64,000 bases of DNA from Anaerolineaceae bacterium. Its GTDB lineage: Bacteria > Chloroflexota > Anaerolineae > Aggregatilineales > Phototrophicaceae. The stretch lies in the NCBI GenBank assembly GCA_016124855.1, contig WGMX01000018.1, positions 62,001 through 126,000 on the forward strand, in the 5' to 3' direction. This document shows, piece by piece, positions 54,469 through 63,047 of this stretch; within the stretch, counting starts at the first letter, position 1; each line of letters opens with the position of its first letter. The notes below the pieces were generated by a model. That model was not told the DNA's origin, searched no databases, and saw only the letters and a list, made by a program, of their open reading frames with translations. A program made the translations under genes and the position numbers.

Positions 54469-56271
54469 CTAGGCCTTCTCGTCCTCAGGTGGCAGGACGA
54501 TGTCGATATGGACTTCGTCGAGCTGCTTCTGGGTCGCGGGCGACGGCGCATGTACCATCAAGTCGGAACCATTTTGCGTCTTGGGGAACGGAATGACTTC
54601 ACGGATATTGGGTTCGCCACACATCAACATGACCAAACGGTCGATGCCCCATGCAATGCCCCCATGCGGCGGCACACCGTATTGGAAAGCTTCAAGCATG
54701 TGACCGAAAAGTTTACGGGCGTGTTCAAGGTCTTGGCCAATGAGCTTGAAGATACGTTCTTGCAAATCAGCCTTGTGAATACGGATGCTGCCGCCGGCGA
54801 CTTCATAACCGTTGCAGGCAAGATCGTACTGCTGACCGCGCACTTTGGAGGGGTCGGTATCCATGTACTGCACATCATCCCAAACCGGAGCCGTGAACAG
54901 ATGGTGTGACGGATCCCATCGCTTTTCGTCTTCGTTCCACTCGACTAACGGGAAGTCGTATACCCAGACAAAGGCCAGTGTATCAGGATCGCCGAGATTT
55001 TTCTGAGCGGCGATAGTACGCCGAATGGCATCTGTAACCGCGTAGACAACTTTGCGTGTGTCTGACAGGAACAGGAGCAGATCGCCGGGTTTAGCATTAG
55101 CCTTCTCAAAGACTTCTAACTTCTGGTCGATGGTGAAGAATTTGCCAATCGGGCCTTTGACTTCTTCAGCTTCATTTTCAGGTAATGCCATCCATGCCAA
55201 ACCTTTTGCGCCAACCGAACGGGCTAAAGATTCGAGTTCACCTGTATCTTTACGGAGCTGGGTACCGCTAACTTTGGCACCACCGGGGATACAAATGACT
55301 TTTACCGGCTTACCATCGGCGACATTGTTTTGGAAAATCGGGAAAGCACTTTTGCCCGCGATTTCGCTAATGTCTATGGCTTCCATGCCATAGCGTAGGT
55401 CAGGTTTATCCGAACCGTAAGTTTCCATTGATTCAGTGAAGGTGATGCGCTTGAAAGGTTTAAACAGCAGCTTTTTATCGCCGACGGATTCCACCAACGC
55501 GGTCATCATATCTTCAATCAACTGCATGACATCTTCGCGTTCGACAAAGCTCATTTCGAGGTCGAGTTGGGTGAATTCTGGCTGACGTTCGCCGCGCAGG
55601 TCTTCATCACGGAAGCAGCGGGCAATTTGGAAATAGCGCTCGTAGCCGGAAACCATCAACAACTGCTTGAACTGCTGTGGACTTTGAGCCAGCGCATAGA
55701 ACTTGCCGGGATGGTAACGACTGGGCACGAGAAATTCACGCGCACCTTCGGGTGTGGTTTTAAAGAGAATCGGGGTTTCGATTTCCACAAAACGCTGGTT
55801 GTCGAGATAGTCACGCACGAACTTGATGATGCGATGGCGCAGCACGATGTTATTTTGCATACGCGGGCGGCGCAGGTCGAGGTAGCGGTACTCCATGCGG
55901 CGTACTTCCTCGATATTTTCTTCTTTATTAATGTAAAACGGCGGATTCTTGGAGGGATTCAGCAGCTTAATTTCGCTCGCCACAACTTCAATCGCGCCGG
56001 TTTCCAACTCGTCATTGGTCGTGCCATCAGGACGCAGGCGAACATTACCCGACACTTGCAGCACGAATTCGCTGCGAACTTCACTGGCGATGGCATGAGC
56101 TTCGGGCGACGTTTCCTGATTAATAACCACCTGCATAATGCCCCAACGATCACGGAGGTCAATGAAGATCAGGCCGCCTTGATCACGGCGACGATTGACC
56201 CAACCAGCCAATGTGACGGCTTGTCCGGCATCTTCGGCGCGTAATTCTCCGCAGGTATGTGACTTCAACAT
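54469..56271 (-). CDS. aspS: Aspartyl-tRNA synthetase
   Basis: A 600-residue class II synthetase. The anticodon-binding OB fold is at the N-terminus (TLAGWVNRRRDQGGLIFIDL). Class II motif 2 is FQIARCFRDEDLRGERQPEF. The bacterial GAD insertion lies between about 290 and 420, and motif 3 is GGIAWGIDRLVMLM near residue 540. Standard length. It charges tRNA-Asp; whether it also charges tRNA-Asn cannot be told without gatCAB and asnS data. GAGGAG lies 11 bases before the ATG. It is a single gene bordered by a terminator and a gene-free gap. Confidence 0.96.
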   Translation of the reverse strand: MLKSHTCGELRAEDAGQAVTLAGWVNRRRDQGGLIFIDLRDRWGIMQVVINQETSPEAHAIASEVRSEFVLQVSGNVRLRPDGTTNDELETGAIEVVASEIKLLNPSKNPPFYINKEENIEEVRRMEYRYLDLRRPRMQNNIVLRHRIIKFVRDYLDNQRFVEIETPILFKTTPEGAREFLVPSRYHPGKFYALAQSPQQFKQLLMVSGYERYFQIARCFRDEDLRGERQPEFTQLDLEMSFVEREDVMQLIEDMMTALVESVGDKKLLFKPFKRITFTESMETYGSDKPDLRYGMEAIDISEIAGKSAFPIFQNNVADGKPVKVICIPGGAKVSGTQLRKDTGELESLARSVGAKGLAWMALPENEAEEVKGPIGKFFTIDQKLEVFEKANAKPGDLLLFLSDTRKVVYAVTDAIRRTIAAQKNLGDPDTLAFVWVYDFPLVEWNEDEKRWDPSHHLFTAPVWDDVQYMDTDPSKVRGQQYDLACNGYEVAGGSIRIHKADLQERIFKLIGQDLEHARKLFGHMLEAFQYGVPPHGGIAWGIDRLVMLMCGEPNIREVIPFPKTQNGSDLMVHAPSPATQKQLDEVHIDIVLPPEDEKA

Positions 56272-56573
56272 GAGTGTAGCTGCTCCTCAACCGATACATT
56301 TTTATTCGCAATAAATAGATATGGACTACAGATCAGCCGATGATGTTTCTCACCATGACCTGAAAAGTAGTCGGAAAAGGATAGCACGGTTGAGGTAAGA
56401 AACAAATAGTAAGGTTGAGTGAATTAAAAATGCCGGAAATGTCTGCTGGAGGATAAACCCTCCGTCAAAATGAATAAAGTCCCATAAACGGGACTCTATC
56501 AATGCAGGCATTTATTGTGGATTTTGGACAAACGAAAATTGATGCAAAAGTCTCGATTATCCGTTTAATACAT
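56272..56573. other. 302-base gene-free stretch with two small hairpins
   Basis: Two hairpins with the same loop ATAAAC: GGAGG/CCTCC at 56448-56463 and AGTCCC/GGGACT at 56478-56495. On the minus strand the second is followed by TTATTCATTTT, so it may terminate the DUF4870-like gene. A TTGTTT-16-TATCCT pair near 56375-56405 on the minus strand is a possible aspS promoter. Confidence 0.5.
56478..56495 (-). terminator. Weak terminator of the DUF4870-like gene
   Basis: 6-bp AGTCCC/GGGACT stem, then TTATTCATTTT on the minus strand, 79 bases past the stop. Confidence 0.45.
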
Positions 56574-57224
56574 TTAACTCGCGGTGTTTAGGAAGCCACC
56601 TGCAAGCTGACGATCTATCCAACGGGAAATGAAGGGATAGCGGTAATCGTGGCGGTTATAGGTTTGATAGGCGGCAATAGTCGCCAATAGTAATGCTGCA
56701 ATCGGCGCTGTGAAAATAACAAGTGCCAGCACTATACCGACGATTGCCCATATCGGAACTAAGACGATACCGGCCAATACGAAGATAGCGAGTAACGCGA
56801 CAATCATGCCGATGCCCCATGCCAATCCGCCAACGACCGCTAGGGCTAATACACCGATTGTGGCAAGGATTTGCAAGCTAAAAGCTTGAAGCGCATGAAA
56901 AACCACATAGTCCGATTTCTTGCGGTACATCAAATAGATGATTAACGGCACAAAGATGCTAATGGGAATGGTAAAGCCCGCCGTCAAGAAACCGCCGAAC
57001 ATTGTTACCCAAATGCTGGCATGAGCAATAGAGGCCCACAATTTTTCTTCATCCGTGACATTCATGGTGCTGTAGCTGCGCGGCATAATTTTGCGCTTGC
57101 GCGGTTCTTGATAGCGCATCTCGTACTCGTTTACGAGTTCCTCGTCTGTTTGCATACGGGGCGATGTTGATAAACGCGAAACCCGGTCATTATCTTCCGG
57201 GGGGCGAATTGGGTCAAAACTCAT
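56574..57224 (-). CDS. DUF4870-like multi-pass membrane protein
   Basis: A 216-residue protein. The first ~65 residues are polar; then a segment DEEKLWASIAHASIWVTMFG that opens DUF4870 (Tic20-like) domains, followed by four to five hydrophobic helices (about 80-195). The FHALQAFSLQ after helix two is also typical. No catalytic motif is visible. Family members are of unknown function. The ATG at 57224 starts at FDPIRPPEDN with GAGGATGG upstream; an earlier ATG eight codons before is also possible. Confidence 0.82.
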   Translation of the reverse strand: MSFDPIRPPEDNDRVSRLSTSPRMQTDEELVNEYEMRYQEPRKRKIMPRSYSTMNVTDEEKLWASIAHASIWVTMFGGFLTAGFTIPISIFVPLIIYLMYRKKSDYVVFHALQAFSLQILATIGVLALAVVGGLAWGIGMIVALLAIFVLAGIVLVPIWAIVGIVLALVIFTAPIAALLLATIAAYQTYNRHDYRYPFISRWIDRQLAGGFLNTAS

Positions 57225-57293
57225 TCTGAAACCATCCTCGTGCAGCATATTGTCTGTCGATAGCCATTAGTCGATAATCGTATAGAGAAACAA

Positions 57294-57320
57294 GGAAGGC
57301 TCTGAGAGCCTTCCCTACGA
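57294..57320. repeat. CTACGA-edged palindrome
   Basis: Arms GGAAGGCT and AGCCTTCC (8 bp), loop CTGAG, then CTACGA. It has the same arm length, nearly the same loop (CTGAA) and the same edge as 41-66. Between the DUF4870-like gene and the GT-C operon. Confidence 0.6.
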
Positions 57321-57382
57321 GACAATTCCTTCGTTCATATTTCTTAATACGCAGAAATAGATGCAAGGTTGCGAGCATTGTA

Positions 57383-57391
57383 TGATATACT
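57383..57391 (+). promoter_or_regulatory. Extended -10 promoter of the GT-C operon
   Basis: TGATATACT (TG-n-TATACT) ends 7 bases before the ATG at 57399, so the transcript would be nearly leaderless. Confidence 0.4.
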
Positions 57392-57398
57392 CCCGCGC

Positions 57399-57617
57399 AT
57401 GATATGGCATAACACTTTCACCTTCACAAAGCGCCAGATTGGTTGGCTGCTGGTTATTGGGGACACTGCTGGCTTTTTAGGCATCATGGCGCTCAATTTC
57501 CTGCGGCACAAACCGGTTTCTGAAATTGGCCCGGCACAGCAGTTGGTATTCGCGCTGTTCGCTGTGGGGTTTTTGATTGGTTTATCGCTCATTCCATTAG
57601 GTGATGCGCCTGCATGA
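57399..57617 (+). CDS. Small two-helix membrane protein
   Basis: A 72-residue protein starting MIWHNTFTFTKRQIGWLL, with two membrane segments (about residues 14-33 and 46-66). I do not recognise a family. A longer frame starting at a TTG (57369) is unlikely, because a TATACT-type -10 lies inside it. It overlaps the glycosyltransferase gene by 4 bases (ATGA), so the two are translated together; it may be a subunit or helper of that enzyme. Confidence 0.65.
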   Translation: MIWHNTFTFTKRQIGWLLVIGDTAGFLGIMALNFLRHKPVSEIGPAQQLVFALFAVGFLIGLSLIPLGDAPA

Positions 57618-59239
57618 CTCTTTCACAAAATGTGATACTCAACCGCATTCACCGTTTGTTGATGACGGTGGCGCTGGGTTTGCTGCTCTTTTATTTCGCT
57701 GTTTATATGGTCTATGCGCTAAACCTTATCCAGTTTCCATTTGATTATGATCAAGGTGAGGGCTTTGAACTGGTCGATACGATCATGTTCAGCAAAGGAC
57801 AATGGCCTTACCAGAACACTGAAGTCTTCCCTTTTTATTCCAGTAATTATCCACCGCTGTTTCATGTGATTGCCGCGCCACTCGTCCCACTATTTGGTAC
57901 GAGTTACGCTTATGGACGACTGCTTAGTTTTCTCGGTACGTTGGTCACAGCATCAGCCATTGGTTATGCGGTTTATCGTGAAGGGCGAAACGGATGGGTC
58001 GCGGTTTTATCGGGATTGGCTTTTTTGGCGTCCAACACGATTTATCATATCGGGCCGCTGTTCCGGCAACACGCCACAATGGTGATGTTTGAAACGCTGG
58101 CAATTGTGATTCTGGCACATGTGAATGAAAACACGAATACCAGACGGCGAAGGCTGCAACTGGCACTTGGATTAGGATTGATTCTCGCGGCAGGTTACAC
58201 CAAGCAGTTAGCAGCCATTACCGCGATTGCTGTGGGATTATTCTTATTTATCCGGCAACCGCGACGCGCCGTCGTTTGGGGATTTTTAGCTGGAATAGTT
58301 GGCGCGGCGATATTCGTCGGGATGAACGCGGCAACCAATGGTGAATGGTGGCGGCAGGCTATCCTCGCCAACGTCAATGAACTGAAAATTATCCAAACCA
58401 TAGCGCTTTTCAAACAGTGGTTCGGTCTGCATGGCTTCCTGATTATTCCAGCGGTGCTGTTGGTTGTTTACGAGGTATATTGGGATCGACTGTCGTTGTA
58501 TGCGCTGTGGTTTGTAGTCGCAGCGGCGATTAACGGTGCAGCATCAGGGACATGGGGCGGCGGCGATAGTTATTTCAGTACAGCCATCGCAGCAACCTGT
58601 ATCCTCAGCGGCATATTTGCGGCACGGACTATTCGCGCGGAGTGGGCATTTCCAGCGAATTATCTCAGCCAATTGATCCAGCCGTTTCGTCAATATGCGA
58701 CGCGATTAGCTCAAGCTAGTCTGATTGTTATTCCACTGATTTACTTGGGATATGGTCGCGCTGTCCTACACTTACCCACCGATCAGCCTACGTTCAACAC
58801 GTTTGCACAAGTGTTTGATATTCGTGCCAACGCGATGAATGGATTTTATGACTCGGCACGGACACAAGATGGTCAATACGCAACAGGCTATGCCAACATC
58901 GGGCATTTGACGACACAAGCCGATATAGTTGCCGGTTGGCACATTGTTGATCTGATCAACGCGACAGATAAACCTGTGATTAGTGAAGACGCAGGTTTCA
59001 CTTTGGCGGCAAATCGTCCCGTAATCACGAACCCAACACAGCTTCTAAACCTCGAAAAGAAGGGGCTATACAAAGGTGACGAACTGGTCAAGATGATTGA
59101 CGACAAAGTCTTTGGGTTGATCATTTTGCGAGCGCAGTTTTATCCGGATGTCGTGCTGCAAGCCATTAGCCGTGCATACTCACAAACCGAAACTGTCACG
59201 ATGAATGGATTTAATTATCTAATTTTGGCTCCGAAGTGA
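57614..59239 (+). CDS. GT-C membrane glycosyltransferase (ArnT/PMT-like, GT39/GT83 type)
   Basis: A 541-residue polytopic protein with about eleven to twelve membrane helices. The first outer loop has the acidic segment PFDYDQGEGFELVD, as in lipid-phosphate-sugar-using GT-C enzymes, where the Asp binds metal and activates the acceptor. YSSNYPPLFHV recalls the second loop motif. The C-terminal ~150 residues form an outer domain. The enzyme should transfer a sugar from a polyprenyl-phosphate donor onto a lipid or protein on the outside. Donor and acceptor cannot be read. Overlap with the small membrane gene suggests coupled synthesis. Confidence 0.85.
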   Translation: MTLSQNVILNRIHRLLMTVALGLLLFYFAVYMVYALNLIQFPFDYDQGEGFELVDTIMFSKGQWPYQNTEVFPFYSSNYPPLFHVIAAPLVPLFGTSYAYGRLLSFLGTLVTASAIGYAVYREGRNGWVAVLSGLAFLASNTIYHIGPLFRQHATMVMFETLAIVILAHVNENTNTRRRRLQLALGLGLILAAGYTKQLAAITAIAVGLFLFIRQPRRAVVWGFLAGIVGAAIFVGMNAATNGEWWRQAILANVNELKIIQTIALFKQWFGLHGFLIIPAVLLVVYEVYWDRLSLYALWFVVAAAINGAASGTWGGGDSYFSTAIAATCILSGIFAARTIRAEWAFPANYLSQLIQPFRQYATRLAQASLIVIPLIYLGYGRAVLHLPTDQPTFNTFAQVFDIRANAMNGFYDSARTQDGQYATGYANIGHLTTQADIVAGWHIVDLINATDKPVISEDAGFTLAANRPVITNPTQLLNLEKKGLYKGDELVKMIDDKVFGLIILRAQFYPDVVLQAISRAYSQTETVTMNGFNYLILAPK

Positions 59240-59312
59240 CATTAATCCTTTAAGTTGCATCAACCAGCAGCCTGTTATATGCTGTGGATAGTTGCCATAT
59301 TGAGGATGATGT

Positions 59313-60500
59313 ATGCGTTCCACACGGCTATTCGTTTCAGTCGTCGTTTGCCTGTTATTACTTTCCGCCCGAACCATTTTCGCCCAAGCGGCGCTCGATT
59401 GTGCCACCCTCGTCAGCCAATCATTAGCGGATTTTAGTCAAAACTGCCGGAATCTGGAAAACGATTCTTTGTGCTACGGGCATAAGTCCGTTTTAGCACA
59501 GACGAACTCCAGCGCCAGTGCACGATTCGAAAATCCGATGGATCATCTGCCCCTCAATACCGTTGAAAGTTTTGCTTCATCGGCGGCGAACCTGACGACC
59601 GAAGAATGGGGTTTAGCGCTGGCCAATATGATTCCGGCTGATTCGACTAATGCCGTCAATATGTTGCTGATGGGCGATGCCAAAATCAGCCTCGCGCCAA
59701 CAGTGCCGACCAGCCTACAAATCAGTACCGGCTTTGGAACATCAGACTGTGGTGAAGCGCCATCAGTTGCGGCTATCGGGACGACAAGCGAAACGCCAGC
59801 AGCTCTCAAAATTAACGGAATTGATGCTCAAGCACATTCACTGGTTGTGTTCCAACAGGAGTCAGCAAACGCCATTAAGGCCATTGTTTACAACGGATCA
59901 TTCGCTGTAAATGGTGGTGGAACGGCACAAGCAGGACAGACTTTAGCCGGTGTCATGGATAACAACGGCATTGTACTGTTCTGGTCAGCACCTCGCCCAA
60001 CAAACGAAAATGAACAAAAAGTCGCGCAAGTGGTTGTGAACGCCCTTAATGGATTAGGCATCACACAGTTCGCACCGGTTGTTGCGCCGACGGCAACTCC
60101 CCTACCGCCGACGGCAGTACCCGCATCGGCTGAAAGCTGCGGAGATGGCGTGACGCATGTGGTGCAGCCGGGAGAAAACTTATTCCGCATCGCCTTACGC
60201 TACGGCACGAGTATCGGTACGGTTCAGAAAGCCAATAATATCGCGGACATGAATCAGATTGTGGTGGGGCAAACACTCGTTATTCCATGCGGCGTAGACA
60301 GCGGCACATCGAGTGTTGCGCCGGGAAATAATAACGACAATGGTTCACAACCAACGGCAGCACCGAGCGAGGACGGTGCAACGCCAGCACCCGCAGCCAC
60401 TATTCAGACGATTGATTGCAGTGGATTCAATGGCAGTTTGCCCGCGAACGCGCCTTCTTCGTTCCAACAATTGTTCAACCAGTTTTGCAGCCATCCATAA
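59313..60500 (+). CDS. Secreted LysM-domain protein
   Basis: A 395-residue exported protein. A signal peptide ends near TIFAQ (about residue 25). A unique ~230-residue domain with several Cys follows (DCATLVSQSLADFSQNC). A Thr/Pro linker (about 253-268) leads to one LysM domain (about 275-323, HVVQPGENLFRIALRYGTSI ... VGQTLVIP). LysM binds the GlcNAc backbone of the cell wall. The last ~65 residues are low complexity with a final Cys-containing segment. The first domain has no known function. It is followed 22 bases later by the SnoaL-like gene. Confidence 0.85.
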   Translation: MRSTRLFVSVVVCLLLLSARTIFAQAALDCATLVSQSLADFSQNCRNLENDSLCYGHKSVLAQTNSSASARFENPMDHLPLNTVESFASSAANLTTEEWGLALANMIPADSTNAVNMLLMGDAKISLAPTVPTSLQISTGFGTSDCGEAPSVAAIGTTSETPAALKINGIDAQAHSLVVFQQESANAIKAIVYNGSFAVNGGGTAQAGQTLAGVMDNNGIVLFWSAPRPTNENEQKVAQVVVNALNGLGITQFAPVVAPTATPLPPTAVPASAESCGDGVTHVVQPGENLFRIALRYGTSIGTVQKANNIADMNQIVVGQTLVIPCGVDSGTSSVAPGNNNDNGSQPTAAPSEDGATPAPAATIQTIDCSGFNGSLPANAPSSFQQLFNQFCSHP

Positions 60501-60522
60501 ATTGAATAAAAGGTAACTACGT

Positions 60523-61524
60523 ATGAAAGTTCGTCAATTCGTTTTTGTCGGGTTTGTTATAACGGTTATGTCGATTATCAGTTTGCCAATTACGGCTGCA
60601 CAACAATCCCCAAAGGATGTGGTTAAGAGTGTCATCAACAGTATTTATGGCACAGGCGATATCGGTGTCATAGACACGTTGTTTGCCCCCAATTTCCTGC
60701 GTCACCCGGCAGAAAGTGACGTGACTGCGTTAAAAATTTCGGCGCTGTCATTACGGGCAGCGATGCCCGATTTGAAGGCTGTTAGCGAATTAGCGGTGGC
60801 TGAGGGGCAGTTTGTTGCAGTGAGGGTACTGCTGAACGGCACATTTACAGGCGAGTTTGTCTCGCCGAATGCGCTGCCAATTGAACCCAATAACAAGCCG
60901 ATTACATTCGCCGTTCATTTGCTTTACCGTTTTGATGACACAGGCAAGATCGCCGAGGAATGGGATGGATTCGACAATCTGAACTTCTTGACTCAATTAG
61001 GGGTGCTTCCCAGTTTGAGCAGCCCTCCGGTTGTAGCGGTTCAATATCCTGATGTAGTTGATGTGGGAATGTCACCACAAAACAAACAGGTCATTCAAGG
61101 TTATTTTGATGCCTTTAATCAGGGCAATCTTGGATACATCGACAGCGCATTTAAAGACGATTTTTCGGCGCATAATCCTTTTGGCACCTTGGATCGCGCG
61201 GGAATGTCTGGTGACTTGGGACGTCTGCGTGGGGCACTGCCTGATTTGAAAGAGAACGTTGCTCAATTGGTCACCGAAGGCAACTGGACAGTGGCGTTGT
61301 ATACACTGCAAGGCACATTTAGCGCACCTTACGTGAATGCCGACGGCTCTTCCATTCCGGCGACTGGCAAACCGTTGTCACTGCCGGCCATCGCGTTTTT
61401 CCGGTTCGATCAGCAGGGATTGGTCGCTGAGAGTTTTGAGACTTACGACAGCTTAAGTTTTCTGACCCAATTGGGATTGATTACGGTTACCGCGCCGATC
61501 TTGACACCTACGCCTGAGAGTTAG
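60523..61524 (+). CDS. Secreted double SnoaL-like (NTF2-fold) protein
   Basis: A 333-residue protein. A signal peptide ends near ITAAQ (about residue 26). Two repeats of a SnoaL-like fold follow (about 30-165 and 185-320), with matching lines such as LRAAMPDLKAVSELAVAEGQ and LRGALPDLKENVAQLVTEGN, and FDNLNFLTQLGVLP and YDSLSFLTQLGLIT. Both repeats have FDxxG-type strands. SnoaL-like proteins act as small enzymes or ligand binders; here export and duplication suggest a binding role. No catalytic residues can be named. A repeat-type hairpin follows the stop. Confidence 0.85.
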   Translation: MKVRQFVFVGFVITVMSIISLPITAAQQSPKDVVKSVINSIYGTGDIGVIDTLFAPNFLRHPAESDVTALKISALSLRAAMPDLKAVSELAVAEGQFVAVRVLLNGTFTGEFVSPNALPIEPNNKPITFAVHLLYRFDDTGKIAEEWDGFDNLNFLTQLGVLPSLSSPPVVAVQYPDVVDVGMSPQNKQVIQGYFDAFNQGNLGYIDSAFKDDFSAHNPFGTLDRAGMSGDLGRLRGALPDLKENVAQLVTEGNWTVALYTLQGTFSAPYVNADGSSIPATGKPLSLPAIAFFRFDQQGLVAESFETYDSLSFLTQLGLITVTAPILTPTPES

Positions 61525-61541
61525 TCAATACCTCTTTCTTT

Positions 61542-61581
61542 CCCTCTCCCGTGTCATCTTAACGAGATGATATGGGGAGGG
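61542..61581. repeat. Long hairpin, CCCTC...GAGGG type
   Basis: A stem of about 17 bp (CCCTCTCC plus GTGTCATCT, with one bulged C) around TAACG. The right arm ends in GGGGAGGG followed by six A. It may terminate the leftward gene by its T run on the minus strand, or the rightward gene. The ends match 52454-52485. Confidence 0.6.
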
Positions 61582-61675
61582 AAAAAACGGCCTAAGTTCC
61601 TGTTAGCGTTTTTACATAAGTTGGGAAGCAATACTTAGAAGTTAAGATTGGACAGCAGTCTTCAAATATGTTCCG

Positions 61676-62404
61676 CTAAGGCAAGTAAATTTTCTGACCT
61701 ACAAAAATGCGAGTCGGGTCAGTAATACCGTTGATCTGGGAGAGGATGGCTACAGTCGTCCCATAGTGAAGCGCAATGCGAAAGAGATTTTCACCACGTA
61801 CCACTACGTGAAATGCTCCACTCGAAGCGGTGGGCGCCGTTCCATTTGAGCTTGTGCTGGATTGTGCAGCGGCAACAGCGCTTCCGTTACCACTGACAGC
61901 GGCGAAGGCTGTAACCTGCCCATTGGACGCTACTTGCGCGTACGCGATACCCTGCCCCGGCCCAGTCACTTGAACTACTGCCAAGGCCTGCGCAGAACTT
62001 GAGCCTGTGCCTGTGCTGCTACCACCGGAATTTGACGTTGTATAAAGCGGCCCGCAAATCGTGGACGGAAGTACGAAACGCGTCAAATCAGGGTCTTTGA
62101 TTTGATGCAATTGCAGTTCGTCAGACTTTAGTGCCCACAGCGCCACGTCACCAGCCAACTTAATCGGTTGATTTTGATTGGTGGATAAGGCAGTCGAAAG
62201 CGGGTTAATAATTTCGGAAAATGAGGCTTGTAATATAAAGCTGCCCTGCATAAAAAACGAGATATATGAACTGCCACATTTGTAGCTAAAAAAGGCCGCT
62301 CCCGGCCCTTGCTGCGCAGTCACTAGCATAGGAAAGCTTAATACTATGAGAGTGAAAACGAGTCCTATAATGGAGGGATGGCGGTTGTGACGCATTGACA
62401 TCAT
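61676..62404 (-). CDS. Secreted LysM protein with Gly/Ser/Ala-rich middle
   Basis: A 242-residue exported protein. Signal peptide about residues 1-31 (hydrophobic SIIGLVFTLIVLSFPMLV, cut near TAQQ). A globular domain (about 35-120) with Cys residues follows, then a Ser/Gly/Ala-rich stretch with repeated AVAxAQ/QVxxxG units, and a C-terminal LysM (about 193-242, FHVVVRGENLFRIALHYGTT ... FVGQKIYL). The globular part resembles the domain of 59313 only in composition. Several ATG codons are close; I took 62404. Longer frames would read through the palindrome at 62423. Confidence 0.78.
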   Translation of the reverse strand: MMSMRHNRHPSIIGLVFTLIVLSFPMLVTAQQGPGAAFFSYKCGSSYISFFMQGSFILQASFSEIINPLSTALSTNQNQPIKLAGDVALWALKSDELQLHQIKDPDLTRFVLPSTICGPLYTTSNSGGSSTGTGSSSAQALAVVQVTGPGQGIAYAQVASNGQVTAFAAVSGNGSAVAAAQSSTSSNGTAPTASSGAFHVVVRGENLFRIALHYGTTVAILSQINGITDPTRIFVGQKIYLP

Positions 62405-62422
62405 GTTCATCTCGTTTACACG

Positions 62423-62453
62423 AGAGGGCAAACCGCGAATTTGCCCTCTACAT
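62423..62453. repeat. Palindrome GAGGGCAAA...TTTGCCCTC with TACA edge
   Basis: 10-bp arms AGAGGGCAAA and TTTGCCCTCT around CCGCGAA, followed by ACA. Best-formed copy of the dispersed family. Between two secreted-protein genes. Confidence 0.65.
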
Positions 62454-62461
62454 GTCATTAA

Positions 62462-62866
62462 TTACGGTGAGCCAAAAGCAAAACCTGAGGCGGAACCACC
62501 AAAGAATGAAGCGACCTGAACAAAGGCGTTGGAGCCAAACGGTGTGCCGATGGAGGTTGCGAACGCAGCCGCCGGACCTGTGGTAAATACGCTCGACAAC
62601 GACGATGAAACAGGTGTAAAGGCAGTACCAGAGGCAAACCCATTACCGATTGAGCCTGCTTGCGTGTAGGCGATTGGGCCAATCGATTGGGCATAGCCAA
62701 AGGCTGCACCAAAACCAGAAGTTGCAGCAGTCGCAGTGGCCTGCGCGTTAACAACCGCTGGAACGATAGCCAAGGAAAGCATTCCAACCAGCAGGATAAG
62801 CGTAATCAGCTTACGCCCTCCCCTGAGCATCCCCGGCTGCACACTAACCAAAGCCAAATTCCTCAC
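62462..62866 (-). CDS. Small secreted Gly/Ala/Ser/Phe-rich protein
   Basis: A 134-residue exported protein. A long n-region precedes a hydrophobic stretch (about residues 20-37), with likely cleavage after VNAQA. The mature part is made of Gly, Ala, Ser, Thr and Phe with repeated FG pairs (AAFGYAQS, TPFGSNAF, SFFGGSASGFAFGS). There is no recognisable domain. The GTG start is firm: AAGGAG lies 7 bases before it. It is the first gene of the leftward pair with the LysM protein. The composition suggests a structural or surface role. Confidence 0.72.
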   Translation of the reverse strand: MRNLALVSVQPGMLRGGRKLITLILLVGMLSLAIVPAVVNAQATATAATSGFGAAFGYAQSIGPIAYTQAGSIGNGFASGTAFTPVSSSLSSVFTTGPAAAFATSIGTPFGSNAFVQVASFFGGSASGFAFGSP

Positions 62867-62899
62867 AGTGTGTCTCCTTCACTACTTTTACGGAAAAGA

Positions 62900-62920
62900 C
62901 AGATAACAAAATGTTATCTG
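62900..62920 (-). promoter_or_regulatory. 5'-UTR hairpin of the Gly/Ala/Phe-rich gene
   Basis: Nine-bp arms CAGATAACA/TGTTATCTG with an AAA loop, just after the predicted transcription start. It may stabilise the mRNA. Confidence 0.5.
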
Positions 62921-62927
62921 TTTGCGA

Positions 62928-62957
62928 AGTGTAACAGAATTGCAACACTTCAGTCAA
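62928..62957 (-). promoter_or_regulatory. Promoter of the Gly/Ala/Phe-rich gene
   Basis: TTGACT (62952-62957), 18-base spacer, TACACT (62928-62933). The 7-bp inverted repeat GAAGTGT/ACACTTC spans the -10 and could be an operator. Confidence 0.55.
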
Positions 62958-63047
62958 TCAGTTCGAAGCACATTTGTTAGAAAAACTAAACGTCTTTCGA
63001 AAAATTTACTTTCGAACTGTTACATTAATGTTATGTCAGGGGGGAAT

